Assembly: GCA_023396345.1 (NCBI GenBank)
Contig: JAEWWO010000129.1
Location: forward strand, 1-14,417
Reading direction: 5' to 3'
Length of the DNA: 14,417 nucleotides
Origin: Bacteroidota bacterium
GTDB taxonomy: Bacteria; Bacteroidota; Bacteroidia; Chitinophagales; Chitinophagaceae
Below are positions 7,460-14,417 of the stretch, piece after piece. The position numbers and the translations under genes were made by a program. The notes beneath the pieces are model-generated. The model searched no databases. It was given only the letters and a program-made list of their open reading frames with translations, and was not told the DNA's origin. The stretch's first letter is position 1. Every line of letters begins with the position of its first letter.

Positions 7460-8680
7460 TTACGTATGGTGTATAATACTCTCTTTTAAGAATGGATGAT
7501 ATTTTGGAACCAAAGGTTTCGATGCAAGGAACTTTCCTACAAAGAAAATAATTAATCCAACAAAAATAGCGGCAATACCAAAATCCCACCAGCCGATGGT
7601 TACATGATCTTTGCTGATGCTTGCCATAATCATCTGATAAAAATCTAACCAGTGACCAAAGATGATTAATACTGCCATAAAGGTCATGATTGTGTAGTTT
7701 CTTTTAGAGTCTCTGGTCATCAAAATTAAAATCGGACAAACAAAGTTGATAATAAGATTGATGTAGAAAATTCCTCTGTATGGCCCCTGTACTCTGTGTT
7801 TGAAATAAACTGTTTCTTCCGGAATGTTGGCATACCATATCAGCATATACTGAGAAAACCATACATAGGTCCAGAAAATAGAGAACGCAAACATAAACTT
7901 ACCTAAATCGTGCAGATGCTCCTGATTGGTTAGTTCAAGATAGCCTTTGTTTTTAAGATAAATTACAAAAAGTACTATCAAAGCTATTCCGGCTACAAAG
8001 CTGCTGATAAATGTGTACCAGCTGTACATGGTAGAATACCAGTGGGAATCAATACTCATTTGCCATAACCATGGCGTAACAGAACCTGCGGTTAATGCAA
8101 ACCATACTAAGAACAAAGAAGCGTTTACGGTACTTTTGTATATATATCTTCTGCCCTCTTCTTTAGTCATTTTTTCATTATCAGTCTGGTCAATTGTTTT
8201 ACGCATTCTGTATCCTAAAAACGCCCATAAAACTACAGTGAGAATAGACCATATAACAAACATAGGAATATTTAAGAATCCTACTTTATGCTGAAGAATG
8301 GTGTCATGTGCTACGGCAGCAGGATCGTTCCAGTGATAAATGTGACTGCCTGAGAATATTAAATACAACAATACAATCAGCAAAATTGTACCGAAAATGG
8401 GAACCATTCTGGAAATTGCATCAGCCACTCTTATAAATACTATCTGCCATCCGCCCATTGCCAGCGTACATACGCAAATAAAGAACATAGCCGCATTACA
8501 GATTAATGTAAAGTAAATACTGTTGTACAATAATGTTCCCCAGAATATATCGCCTGCGTGGTCGTCACCTGAATGGGTAAAAAATCCTATAATGGTAAAT
8601 AAAATTCCCAATCCCAGCACACCAAATGCCCAAGTTTTCATTTTTCCGGGAACTTCAAATTGTGTTTTAATAGATGCCAT
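7460..8680 (-). CDS. actF: Alternative complex III subunit ActF
   Basis: ActF is one of the two large integral membrane subunits of ACIII and shares its fold with ActC (NrfD/PsrC-like helices). It carries no redox cofactor and is thought to help proton movement or complex stability. The 406-residue product has about ten membrane segments, a soluble N-terminus with FEVPGKMKTWAFG, and the segment FWTYVWFSQYMLIWYANIPE near residues 270-289, typical of the family. RVQGPYRGIFYIN and HWLDFYQMIM follow. It ends SIIHHT. It starts 57 bp after actE and is the last gene before the operon terminator. The position and motifs leave little doubt. Confidence 0.95.
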   Translation of the reverse strand: MASIKTQFEVPGKMKTWAFGVLGLGILFTIIGFFTHSGDDHAGDIFWGTLLYNSIYFTLICNAAMFFICVCTLAMGGWQIVFIRVADAISRMVPIFGTILLIVLLYLIFSGSHIYHWNDPAAVAHDTILQHKVGFLNIPMFVIWSILTVVLWAFLGYRMRKTIDQTDNEKMTKEEGRRYIYKSTVNASLFLVWFALTAGSVTPWLWQMSIDSHWYSTMYSWYTFISSFVAGIALIVLFVIYLKNKGYLELTNQEHLHDLGKFMFAFSIFWTYVWFSQYMLIWYANIPEETVYFKHRVQGPYRGIFYINLIINFVCPILILMTRDSKRNYTIMTFMAVLIIFGHWLDFYQMIMASISKDHVTIGWWDFGIAAIFVGLIIFFVGKFLASKPLVPKYHPFLKESIIHHT

Positions 8681-8737
8681 TTCTAACTATATTGAGTGTT
8701 AAATGCTATTGTATTATAATTTATACTTTCTAAGTTT

Positions 8738-9421
8738 TTAATTTACGGAAGCCACTACTGCGCTATCCTGTGCGGCTGCCGGTTCAGCAGTTGCTGCAGA
8801 CCCCTCCTGTACAGATCTGATATAATGAATAATCTGCCATCTCTGTTTTACGGTTAACTGCGAAGCGTAGCTGCCCATAGTGTTTCTTCCGTATGTAATG
8901 GAATAAAACATTTGTCCGTCGGGCATTGCCAGCATAAGCGGATCTGATGCCAGATTCTTTGGAGCAGCTATAAATGGTCCGTTTCCGCCGTTATACAAAG
9001 GTCCGTTTCCGTCTAATTTAGTTCCGTGACAAATTCCACAGTTAATCAAATATATACGTTCAGTTTCTTTTAGCTGAGCTGCGGTAAGCTGCGGTTCAGG
9101 ATTGGGTATTGCTTTAGAGGCTTCATAGTTTGTAAAGCTTCCTACTGAATCTTTTGGTAATGGGAAAATATCAGCAGGCGTTACAGATCTTGACACTGTA
9201 CCATGTACAGGCATATTGTTATAAAATATTAATCTTCCCGCTTTGTTGGTATCTGTAGTAAATACATTAGAATCTCTTTCGGCATATGTTTCATAAGCAC
9301 GGCTGTATGCCATATCCGGCATATACACTCTTCCCGGATCGCGTTTTATACCATCGCCGCAACTCACCATAAGTGTAATTCCTGAAGTAATCAGTATTGC
9401 TGTGATTAATAATTTTTTCAT
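8738..9421 (-). CDS. actE: Alternative complex III monohaem cytochrome c lipoprotein ActE
   Basis: ActE carries electrons from the pentaheme subunit ActA towards the oxidase on the periplasmic side. The 227-residue precursor has a lipoprotein signal peptide, with MKKLLITAILITSG and a lipobox LMVSC in which C21 would be the lipidated residue. The haem site is C128-G-I-C131-H132, and M182 (NTMGSYA) is a likely sixth ligand. The Ala-rich tail (after about 207) is probably disordered. The start at 9421 is set by the signal peptide. Spacing to actD is 86 bp and contains a short 7-bp repeat directly at the start codon. Identification is strong from haem motif, lipobox and place between actD and actF. 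Confidence 0.95.
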   Translation of the reverse strand: MKKLLITAILITSGITLMVSCGDGIKRDPGRVYMPDMAYSRAYETYAERDSNVFTTDTNKAGRLIFYNNMPVHGTVSRSVTPADIFPLPKDSVGSFTNYEASKAIPNPEPQLTAAQLKETERIYLINCGICHGTKLDGNGPLYNGGNGPFIAAPKNLASDPLMLAMPDGQMFYSITYGRNTMGSYASQLTVKQRWQIIHYIRSVQEGSAATAEPAAAQDSAVVASVN

Positions 9422-9441
9422 TCGTAATTCGTAATTATTAA
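9421..9441. repeat. Short 7-bp repeat at the actE start
   Basis: Plus-strand units ttcgtaa, ttcgtaa and ttattaa run in register from the actE start codon into the actD-actE spacer. On the mRNA this places TTACGAATTACGA directly before the ATG, where a ribosome-binding site would sit. It is related in period to the heptamer arrays between actC and actD. Only three units are present, so it is modest evidence. Confidence 0.5.
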
Positions 9442-9507
9442 TTTTTTATATTGTTACCGATAGATTATTCCTTATTGCGGATAACTTATCAGTAATTATT
9501 TAATTTT

Positions 9508-10119
9508 TTATTTATTGTCTAAAGCTGCCCATTCTTCAGGCACTTCAGGTTCTTTTATCAATTGTTCGTCTTTGTCGTAGCGACCCCACCACCAGCCGGG
9601 TTCAGCTATTTGTACATTTACATCAATAGTTCCCATCTCTTTCATTCTGTTTACCAGTTCGTCTTCTTTTGTAGCGTCTGTACATTCCAATACCATTACA
9701 AACTGATCGTCGGTAGACCTTAAATTGAAATGATGTTTTTTTACAAAAGGAGCTAACTGACAAAGCCAGCAATAAGTTAATACCATACCTACCGCAGAAA
9801 ACAAAACTGTAAGCTCAAATGTGATAGGAATGAAGGCAGGTAATGCAAAATGCGGCTTACCACCGTATACCTGCGGCCAGTCTTTTACAAATATCCAACC
9901 CATACCGGCAAGAGCCGTTATGGTTCCGGTAATACCGTAAATAAACCCTGCTGTGTGCAAACTGGTTTCTCTTAATCCCATCGCATGGTCAAGACCATGT
10001 ACAGGATATGGAGTATAAACATCGTGAAGCTTGTAGCCTTCCTTGCGCACGTTTTTAACAGCTTCGAACAACGGAGCTTCATCATCAAAACTGGCTACTA
10101 CAAATTTCTTTTTTGCCAT
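9508..10119 (-). CDS. actD: Alternative complex III subunit ActD (DUF3341)
   Basis: ActD is a small cofactor-free ACIII subunit with two membrane helices. The 203-residue protein begins with a soluble domain (KKKFVVASFDDEAPLFEAV) leading to YPVHGLDHAMGLRETSL, the typical DUF3341 signature. Helices lie near residues 57-79 and 93-120. A soluble C-terminal part follows, with WWWGRYDKDEQL near the end. The conserved HGLDHAMGL region and its place between actC and actE identify it. It is preceded by an unusual 200-bp repeat-filled spacer and followed by an 86-bp spacer, so its translation cannot be coupled to actC. Confidence 0.95.
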   Translation of the reverse strand: MAKKKFVVASFDDEAPLFEAVKNVRKEGYKLHDVYTPYPVHGLDHAMGLRETSLHTAGFIYGITGTITALAGMGWIFVKDWPQVYGGKPHFALPAFIPITFELTVLFSAVGMVLTYCWLCQLAPFVKKHHFNLRSTDDQFVMVLECTDATKEDELVNRMKEMGTIDVNVQIAEPGWWWGRYDKDEQLIKEPEVPEEWAALDNK

Positions 10120-10154
10120 ATTTATATTTTATCTTAAATCTCTTTTTTAATTAA

Positions 10155-10182
10155 ATTACAAATTGCAGATTACAAATTGCAA
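10155..10182. repeat. Four 7-bp units ATTRCAR in the actC-actD spacer
   Basis: The plus strand reads attacaa, attgcag, attacaa, attgcaa, which can also be seen as two copies of a 14-bp unit differing at one base. The next bases, attatg, begin a fifth partial unit. It lies 35 bp upstream of the actD start, within the 5' side of that gene's leader. Confidence 0.7.
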
Positions 10183-10187
10183 ATTAT

Positions 10188-10219
10188 GTTATCGAGTTAT
10201 CTTGTTATCAAATTATCAT
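10188..10219. repeat. Four 8-bp units GTTATCNN in the actC-actD spacer
   Basis: The plus-strand units are gttatcga, gttatctt, gttatcaa, attatcat. The third and fourth units also form a hairpin with the following bases: TTATCAAA (10205-10212) pairs with TTTGATAA (10221-10228). The core is the reverse complement of the NNNATAAC unit at 3736-3807, so both arrays belong to one motif family but face opposite ways relative to transcription. Confidence 0.7.
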
Positions 10220-10230
10220 CTTTGATAAGG

Positions 10231-10317
10231 TAAAATACTCTTCATCTCCCAATTTTCCATTTTCAATTTTCAATTTTCAACTTTCCACTCTCATCTATCC
10301 TCTCTTATCTATCCTCT
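10231..10317. repeat. G-free tract (C-free on the mRNA) with 7-bp period
   Basis: No G occurs on the plus strand over these 87 bp. From 10253 to 10315 the sequence falls into nine 7-bp units: ttttcca, ttttcaa (three times), ctttcca, ctctcat, ctatcct, ctcttat, ctatcct. The array touches the actC stop codon (10320). The minus-strand mRNA here is purine-rich and C-free, so it cannot form G-C pairs and should stay unstructured. Confidence 0.75.
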
Positions 10318-10319
10318 GA

Positions 10320-11765
10320 CTAATGGTGTGCATACTCCTGCACAAATTTCTCAGGCTCTACCTCTTCTACATGATTCACATCCAGTTTATGATTATCCCC
10401 TGATGTTTTCACTATCGATTTAATTTCCGCAATAGCTATCACCGGTGCATATTTAGCAAAGAGGAAGAAGCAGGTAAAGAATAATCCGAATGTACCCAGA
10501 TAGAATCCTATTTCCCAAATGGTAGGACTATAATAAATAGACCAGGAAGAAGGAAGATAATCTCTATACAATGAGGTTACGATAATTACAAAACGCTCGA
10601 ACCACATACCTACGTTTACGATAATACTCATAAAGAAAGTAAACCATATATTTCTTCTCAGTTTTCTTGACCAGAACAACTGCGGACTCACCACATTACA
10701 GAACATCATACCCCAGTAACTCCATCCATATGGACTGAACAGATTGGCACGGCTGTAGAAGAAAGCATACCCTTCGTATCTGTTGGCACTATACCAGGCC
10801 ATAAACAATTCGGTAAGATAAGCTACGCCCACAATAGACCCTGTGAGTACAATTACTTTATTCATTGCTTCAATGTGTCCGATAGTAATGTAATCCTGCA
10901 GATTCATTACTTTTCTTACAATAATCAATAAAGTCTGCACCATTGCAAATCCGGAGAATACCGCACCCGCAACAAAGTAAGGCGGGAAGATGGTAGTGTG
11001 CCATCCGGGAATAACCGAAGTAGCAAAGTCAAAAGATACGATAGTGTGTACAGAAAGTACAAGTGGTGTAGACAAACCTGCCAACACTAATGCCAAAGCT
11101 TCGTTTCTTTGCCAGTGTTTTACAGAACCCGTCCAGCCGAAAGCTGTAATACCGTATACTAATTTTCTGAATTTTGTTTTTGCTCTGTCTCTCACGGTAG
11201 CAAGGTCAGGAATAAGACCTGTGTACCAGAATAAAAGAGAAACGGTAAGATAAGTACTGATGGCAAATACGTCCCACAACAAAGGAGAGTCAAAGTTTGG
11301 CCACAATGGTCCTCTTGTGTTTGGATAAGGCAGCGTAAAGAAAGCCAGCCATACACGACCCATGTGCCATATCGGAAACTGACCCGCACACATTACGGCA
11401 AAGATTGTCATGGCTTCCGCAGCTCTGTTCACCGCTGTTCTCCAACCCTGACGGAACAACAACAGGATGGCTGATATAAGTGTACCGGCGTGACCAATAC
11501 CTACCCACCATACGAAGTTGGTGATATCCCAACCCCAGCCGATGGTTTTGTTAAGGTTCCACTGACCTGTACCGTATATTACTTCTACCGTTACACTGAT
11601 TACACCTAATAGCAGCAATACCAATGAAATAAAAAAACCTATGTACCACAATTTTGTGGGTTTGGCTTCAATGGGCTTTACAATATCCTCAGTAATTTGA
11701 GCATAACTTTTTTCGCCCCTCACCAGCGGTTCTCTTAGCTCCGATTCGTACTTAAATAATGACAT
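10320..11765 (-). CDS. actC: Alternative complex III quinol-binding membrane subunit ActC (NrfD-like)
   Basis: ActC is the NrfD/PsrC-family membrane subunit that binds and oxidises menaquinol and passes electrons to the Fe-S clusters of ActB. The 481-residue protein has a soluble N-terminus (SELREPLVRGEKSYAQIT, about 8-25) and then about ten helices. GWDITNFVWWVGIGHAGTLI at 78-97 holds H92, and QFPIWHMGRVW at 129-139 holds H134, both in the region expected near the quinol site. Charged residues within helices (for example D165) are candidates for a proton path. It begins 37 bp after actB. The stop is followed by the 200-bp repeat-filled spacer before actD. Identification is secure. Confidence 0.96.
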   Translation of the reverse strand: MSLFKYESELREPLVRGEKSYAQITEDIVKPIEAKPTKLWYIGFFISLVLLLLGVISVTVEVIYGTGQWNLNKTIGWGWDITNFVWWVGIGHAGTLISAILLLFRQGWRTAVNRAAEAMTIFAVMCAGQFPIWHMGRVWLAFFTLPYPNTRGPLWPNFDSPLLWDVFAISTYLTVSLLFWYTGLIPDLATVRDRAKTKFRKLVYGITAFGWTGSVKHWQRNEALALVLAGLSTPLVLSVHTIVSFDFATSVIPGWHTTIFPPYFVAGAVFSGFAMVQTLLIIVRKVMNLQDYITIGHIEAMNKVIVLTGSIVGVAYLTELFMAWYSANRYEGYAFFYSRANLFSPYGWSYWGMMFCNVVSPQLFWSRKLRRNIWFTFFMSIIVNVGMWFERFVIIVTSLYRDYLPSSWSIYYSPTIWEIGFYLGTFGLFFTCFFLFAKYAPVIAIAEIKSIVKTSGDNHKLDVNHVEEVEPEKFVQEYAHH

Positions 11766-11802
11766 TGAACTTCTTTTATTACCTAAAAATTATTTTTATA
11801 AA

Positions 11803-14417
11803 TTAATGATGAGCGGCAGGAGCAGCGGGTGTAGTGCTTACTTCTACTTCATCTGTATTTCTAACTTTAGCCAGATAATTCACATTTGGTAAAACGTGTA
11901 ACTGCTCAAGAGAGAAGAATGTTCTTAATGAATTATCATGGCGCAAAATAGATATTGCACTATGAGAATCATTGATATTACCAAACACAATACTCTGACT
12001 TGGACATGCCTGCTGACAAGCAGTCTGTACATCAACCTTAGCTAAATCAGTACCTGTATTCAGTGTTCTTCCTTCTTTTTTTGCTTTTAATTTTCCTGCC
12101 TGTAAACGTTGTACACAGAATGAACATTTTTCCATCACACCACGTGAACGAACTGTAACATCCGGATTCAACACCATTCTTGATAAGTGGTCATTCATAT
12201 CTATTACGATATCGTCCAGTTTACCCACCAGTTTCTGATCCTGATTATCAGAGAAACTGTCGGAGCCTGTATAATCAGCCCAGTTGAAACGACGTACTTT
12301 ATACGGACAGTTATTGGCACAATATCTTGTACCGATACAACGGTTGTATGCCATCTGGTTCAATCCTTCAGAACTGTGGTTTGTTGCGTTTACGGGACAT
12401 ACGTTTTCGCAAGGTGCATTGTCGCAATGCTGACACATCAAAGGCTGAAATACCACTTTCGGATTATCCATATCACCGCTGTAATATCTGTCAATACGCA
12501 ACCAGTGCATATCGTGGAAACGTGCTACTTCATTTTTACCAACAATCGGCACGTTATTCTCAATATGACAGGCTACCACGCAAGCTCCACAACCCGTACA
12601 GGAGTTAAGGTCTACGCTCATCGCCCAGTGAATACCCGGCTTATCATGATAAGGATACAATGTTCCTTCTTTTTCAAAGTTTTCCAATCCGCCCCATGGA
12701 GCTAATTCATGTGCTCTGCCGGCAAGAATTTTTTGAGGATCCTGTTTGAAAGTAGCAAGAGACATTTCTTTCATAATCTCTTTTCTTTCGCCGCCTGTTT
12801 TAGGATCGTAACGGTCGTGCGTCTGCACCTGAGCAATTGTGCTTTTTTTACCCGTTCTTTCTACTTTAACATCGGTTAATGTATAAGAAACCGTATTGCC
12901 GTTTAATGCGGCTAACGGATATGCATTTTTTCCGTAAATACCCGCTTTACCGGTTTCTTTAGATCTGCCATATCCAACAGCTATTCCGATTACATCGGGA
13001 TGCGTACCCGGAACAATCAGGAATGGTAATTCTATGGATTTACCGTTTGCGGTTACTTTTAATATTTCTTTTTCTGGATTTACTTCGTAACTGTCAGCCT
13101 GACCTTCTTTATTTAAATCTATGTTCAGATTCTTTCTTGCAAAATCAGGAGAGATGATAATGTAGTTGTCCCAAGTGGAACGAGTTACAGGATCCGGCAT
13201 TTCCTGAAGGTATGGATTAGTAGCACCCTGACCTTCGCCAATAGCCACTTTTTGATACAGTACCAGTTCAATTTTTCCGCTTCCGGCAGGAGCTGTAGTT
13301 GTCGCTGCTGCGGTAGTTGCCGCAGGCGCTGCCGTAGCAGCAGTATCAGTGGCATAAGCCGTAGTAGTAGCCGTAGCTACAGCAGCTACAGCGGCAGAAC
13401 CGCTTAATGTATCTGTCACTAAAGTTCTTAATGAATCGCTGATGGAAGAAGTAACACCACCTCCAACAGGATTTAATACACCATCAGCCAAAGCTTTGTA
13501 CCAGCCCTGATCGCCTCCTAATGTAGCAGCGTATTTATTCTTGATAAAATCCGCATAAGTTAAAGGATTATCACTCCATTTTAAAAGAGAGTCTTCCCAC
13601 TGACGTGTTTTAAACAAAGGATTAATGGTAGGCTGTAACAGAGATACAGAGCCACTTACAGCTTCTGCATCGCCCCAGCTTTCAAGATAATTATGTGAAG
13701 GAACTACGTATTTACACAATTGTGTAGTTTCGTCATTCTTTTCATTTAAGGCAACTGTTACCGGCACTTTGGCAAAAGCATCTTTCACAGCTTTTTCGTT
13801 ATGCCATGTGTATGCAGGATTAGCGCCATGTACGATTAATGTTCTAACGGCACCTGCATTCATATCATTTAACAACTGAACAAAATCAGCGTCGATTCCT
13901 TTTTTAGTATTGTTTGTTCTGCCGAAATCTATTGTACTTCCATTGGCTCCTATCGCCTGATTAATGGAATTTACCGTTGTTTGCACGGCAACATCGTTGC
14001 TGGCACAAACAACAAGAGCTTTTCCTCTGTTCTCACTTAATGCTTTAGCAGCTCTCTGAATGCCTTCCTGCAATCTTGCATCTCCAACAGATGCTGACTG
14101 ACCATTTAAAGCACCCTGTAAAGCATTGGCAATGGCACCCCATTCTGAAGGACGACATAAATATCTTTCATCAGCACTTGCACCGGTAGTAGTCAATACA
14201 CTTTCAAACTGAAAATGTTTACTCATTGCCGGGCTTTTCTCATTGATTTTTCTGTTTTTAGCGTAACCTCTTGTGTATTCTACGGGAGAAATCCATGTAC
14301 CTAAAAAGTCAGCACCAATACTTACTATAACAGCGGCATTTTCAAATTTATAAGAAGGCAATGCTCTTCTTCCGAAGCTGGCTTCATTGGCCAGTAACAT
14401 ACCACTGTAAGAAACAC
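11803..14417 (-). CDS. actB: Alternative complex III iron-sulfur subunit ActB (5' end outside window)
   Basis: ActB fuses a molybdopterin-oxidoreductase-like domain with a ferredoxin-like domain and sits on the periplasmic face, taking electrons from ActC to ActA. The frame stays open through the right edge, where VSYSG precedes the Met at 14400, so 870 residues are visible and roughly 150 N-terminal ones are missing. Numbering from that Met, the catalytic-like domain covers about 1-330, an Ala/Thr-rich linker 336-371, and a second part to about 590. Cluster cysteines are C601/604/607/611, C656/659/664/668, C688/694/698 and C759/762/795/799. T691 replaces the second Cys in CIGTRYCANNCP, the known sign of the [3Fe-4S] cluster, leaving three [4Fe-4S] sites. 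The C-terminus is APAAHH. The start at 14400 is not the real one. actC follows after 37 bp. Confidence 0.96.
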   Translation of the reverse strand, partial: VSYSGMLLANEASFGRRALPSYKFENAAVIVSIGADFLGTWISPVEYTRGYAKNRKINEKSPAMSKHFQFESVLTTTGASADERYLCRPSEWGAIANALQGALNGQSASVGDARLQEGIQRAAKALSENRGKALVVCASNDVAVQTTVNSINQAIGANGSTIDFGRTNNTKKGIDADFVQLLNDMNAGAVRTLIVHGANPAYTWHNEKAVKDAFAKVPVTVALNEKNDETTQLCKYVVPSHNYLESWGDAEAVSGSVSLLQPTINPLFKTRQWEDSLLKWSDNPLTYADFIKNKYAATLGGDQGWYKALADGVLNPVGGGVTSSISDSLRTLVTDTLSGSAAVAAVATATTTAYATDTAATAAPAATTAAATTTAPAGSGKIELVLYQKVAIGEGQGATNPYLQEMPDPVTRSTWDNYIIISPDFARKNLNIDLNKEGQADSYEVNPEKEILKVTANGKSIELPFLIVPGTHPDVIGIAVGYGRSKETGKAGIYGKNAYPLAALNGNTVSYTLTDVKVERTGKKSTIAQVQTHDRYDPKTGGERKEIMKEMSLATFKQDPQKILAGRAHELAPWGGLENFEKEGTLYPYHDKPGIHWAMSVDLNSCTGCGACVVACHIENNVPIVGKNEVARFHDMHWLRIDRYYSGDMDNPKVVFQPLMCQHCDNAPCENVCPVNATNHSSEGLNQMAYNRCIGTRYCANNCPYKVRRFNWADYTGSDSFSDNQDQKLVGKLDDIVIDMNDHLSRMVLNPDVTVRSRGVMEKCSFCVQRLQAGKLKAKKEGRTLNTGTDLAKVDVQTACQQACPSQSIVFGNINDSHSAISILRHDNSLRTFFSLEQLHVLPNVNYLAKVRNTDEVEVSTTPAAPAAHH

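Noticed and set aside
10205..10228. Terminator or attenuator after actC
   Set aside because: The TTATCAAA/TTTGATAA stem is entirely A/T-rich apart from one pair, has no adjacent T-run on the minus strand, and partly follows from the octamer repeat.
12187..12705. 172-codon plus-strand open frame opposite actB
   Set aside because: It is antisense to the conserved cysteine-rich domain of ActB, and its His/Val/Ile-rich product has no recognisable motif.
14398..14400. ATG at 14400 as the actB start
   Set aside because: The frame stays open to the window edge with VSYSG in front, and the family has a longer N-terminal domain, so the gene continues outside.

Overview
The window looks like a chromosomal segment of an aerobic Bacteroidota bacterium, probably near Chitinophagaceae or a related group. 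The taxon is inferred from gene content, AT-rich spacers and the absence of clear Shine-Dalgarno sites. Every intact gene lies on the minus strand, so transcription runs from right to left. No tRNA, rRNA, CRISPR array or insertion sequence was seen.

Right part (14417 to 7405): five genes of Alternative Complex III (ACIII), the cyt bc1-independent quinol:cytochrome c oxidoreductase. They run actB (5' end outside the window), actC, actD, actE, actF. A pentaheme actA would be expected just beyond the right edge. The set ends in a clear intrinsic terminator directly after actF. The actC-actD spacer (200 bp) is built from degenerate 7-bp and 8-bp tandem repeats and contains an 87-nt stretch that gives C-free RNA.

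Middle part (7372 to 3810): a three-gene cassette for a different job. It encodes a NagX/HGSNAT-like membrane acyltransferase (DUF5009-like), an AmpG-like MFS carrier and a cytoplasmic GH130 beta-mannoside phosphorylase. Together they suggest uptake and phosphorolysis of a small beta-mannoside, possibly mannosyl-beta-1,4-GlcNAc from N-glycans. That substrate is an inference.

Next (3807 to 2842): about 970 bp without an intact gene. It holds an 8-bp-period repeat array that ends at the GH130 stop codon, a hairpin-rich intergenic repeat, and a plus-strand pseudogene. The pseudogene joins the first about 52 and last about 65 residues of a type IIG (Eco57I-like) restriction-modification enzyme, with the whole middle missing and a frame change at the joint.

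Left part (2841 to 1): coxB (CuA subunit II) and coxA (subunit I, A1-type, 3' end outside the window) of the aa3/caa3-type cytochrome c oxidase that accepts electrons from ACIII.

In many Bacteroidota the act genes lead directly into coxB-coxA. Here the electron-transfer unit is split by the sugar cassette and the restriction-enzyme scar, which suggests this junction has received and lost DNA. The respiratory genes themselves look intact and conventional. The most unusual signals are the restriction-modification relic, the split of the respiratory cluster and the related phased repeat arrays.
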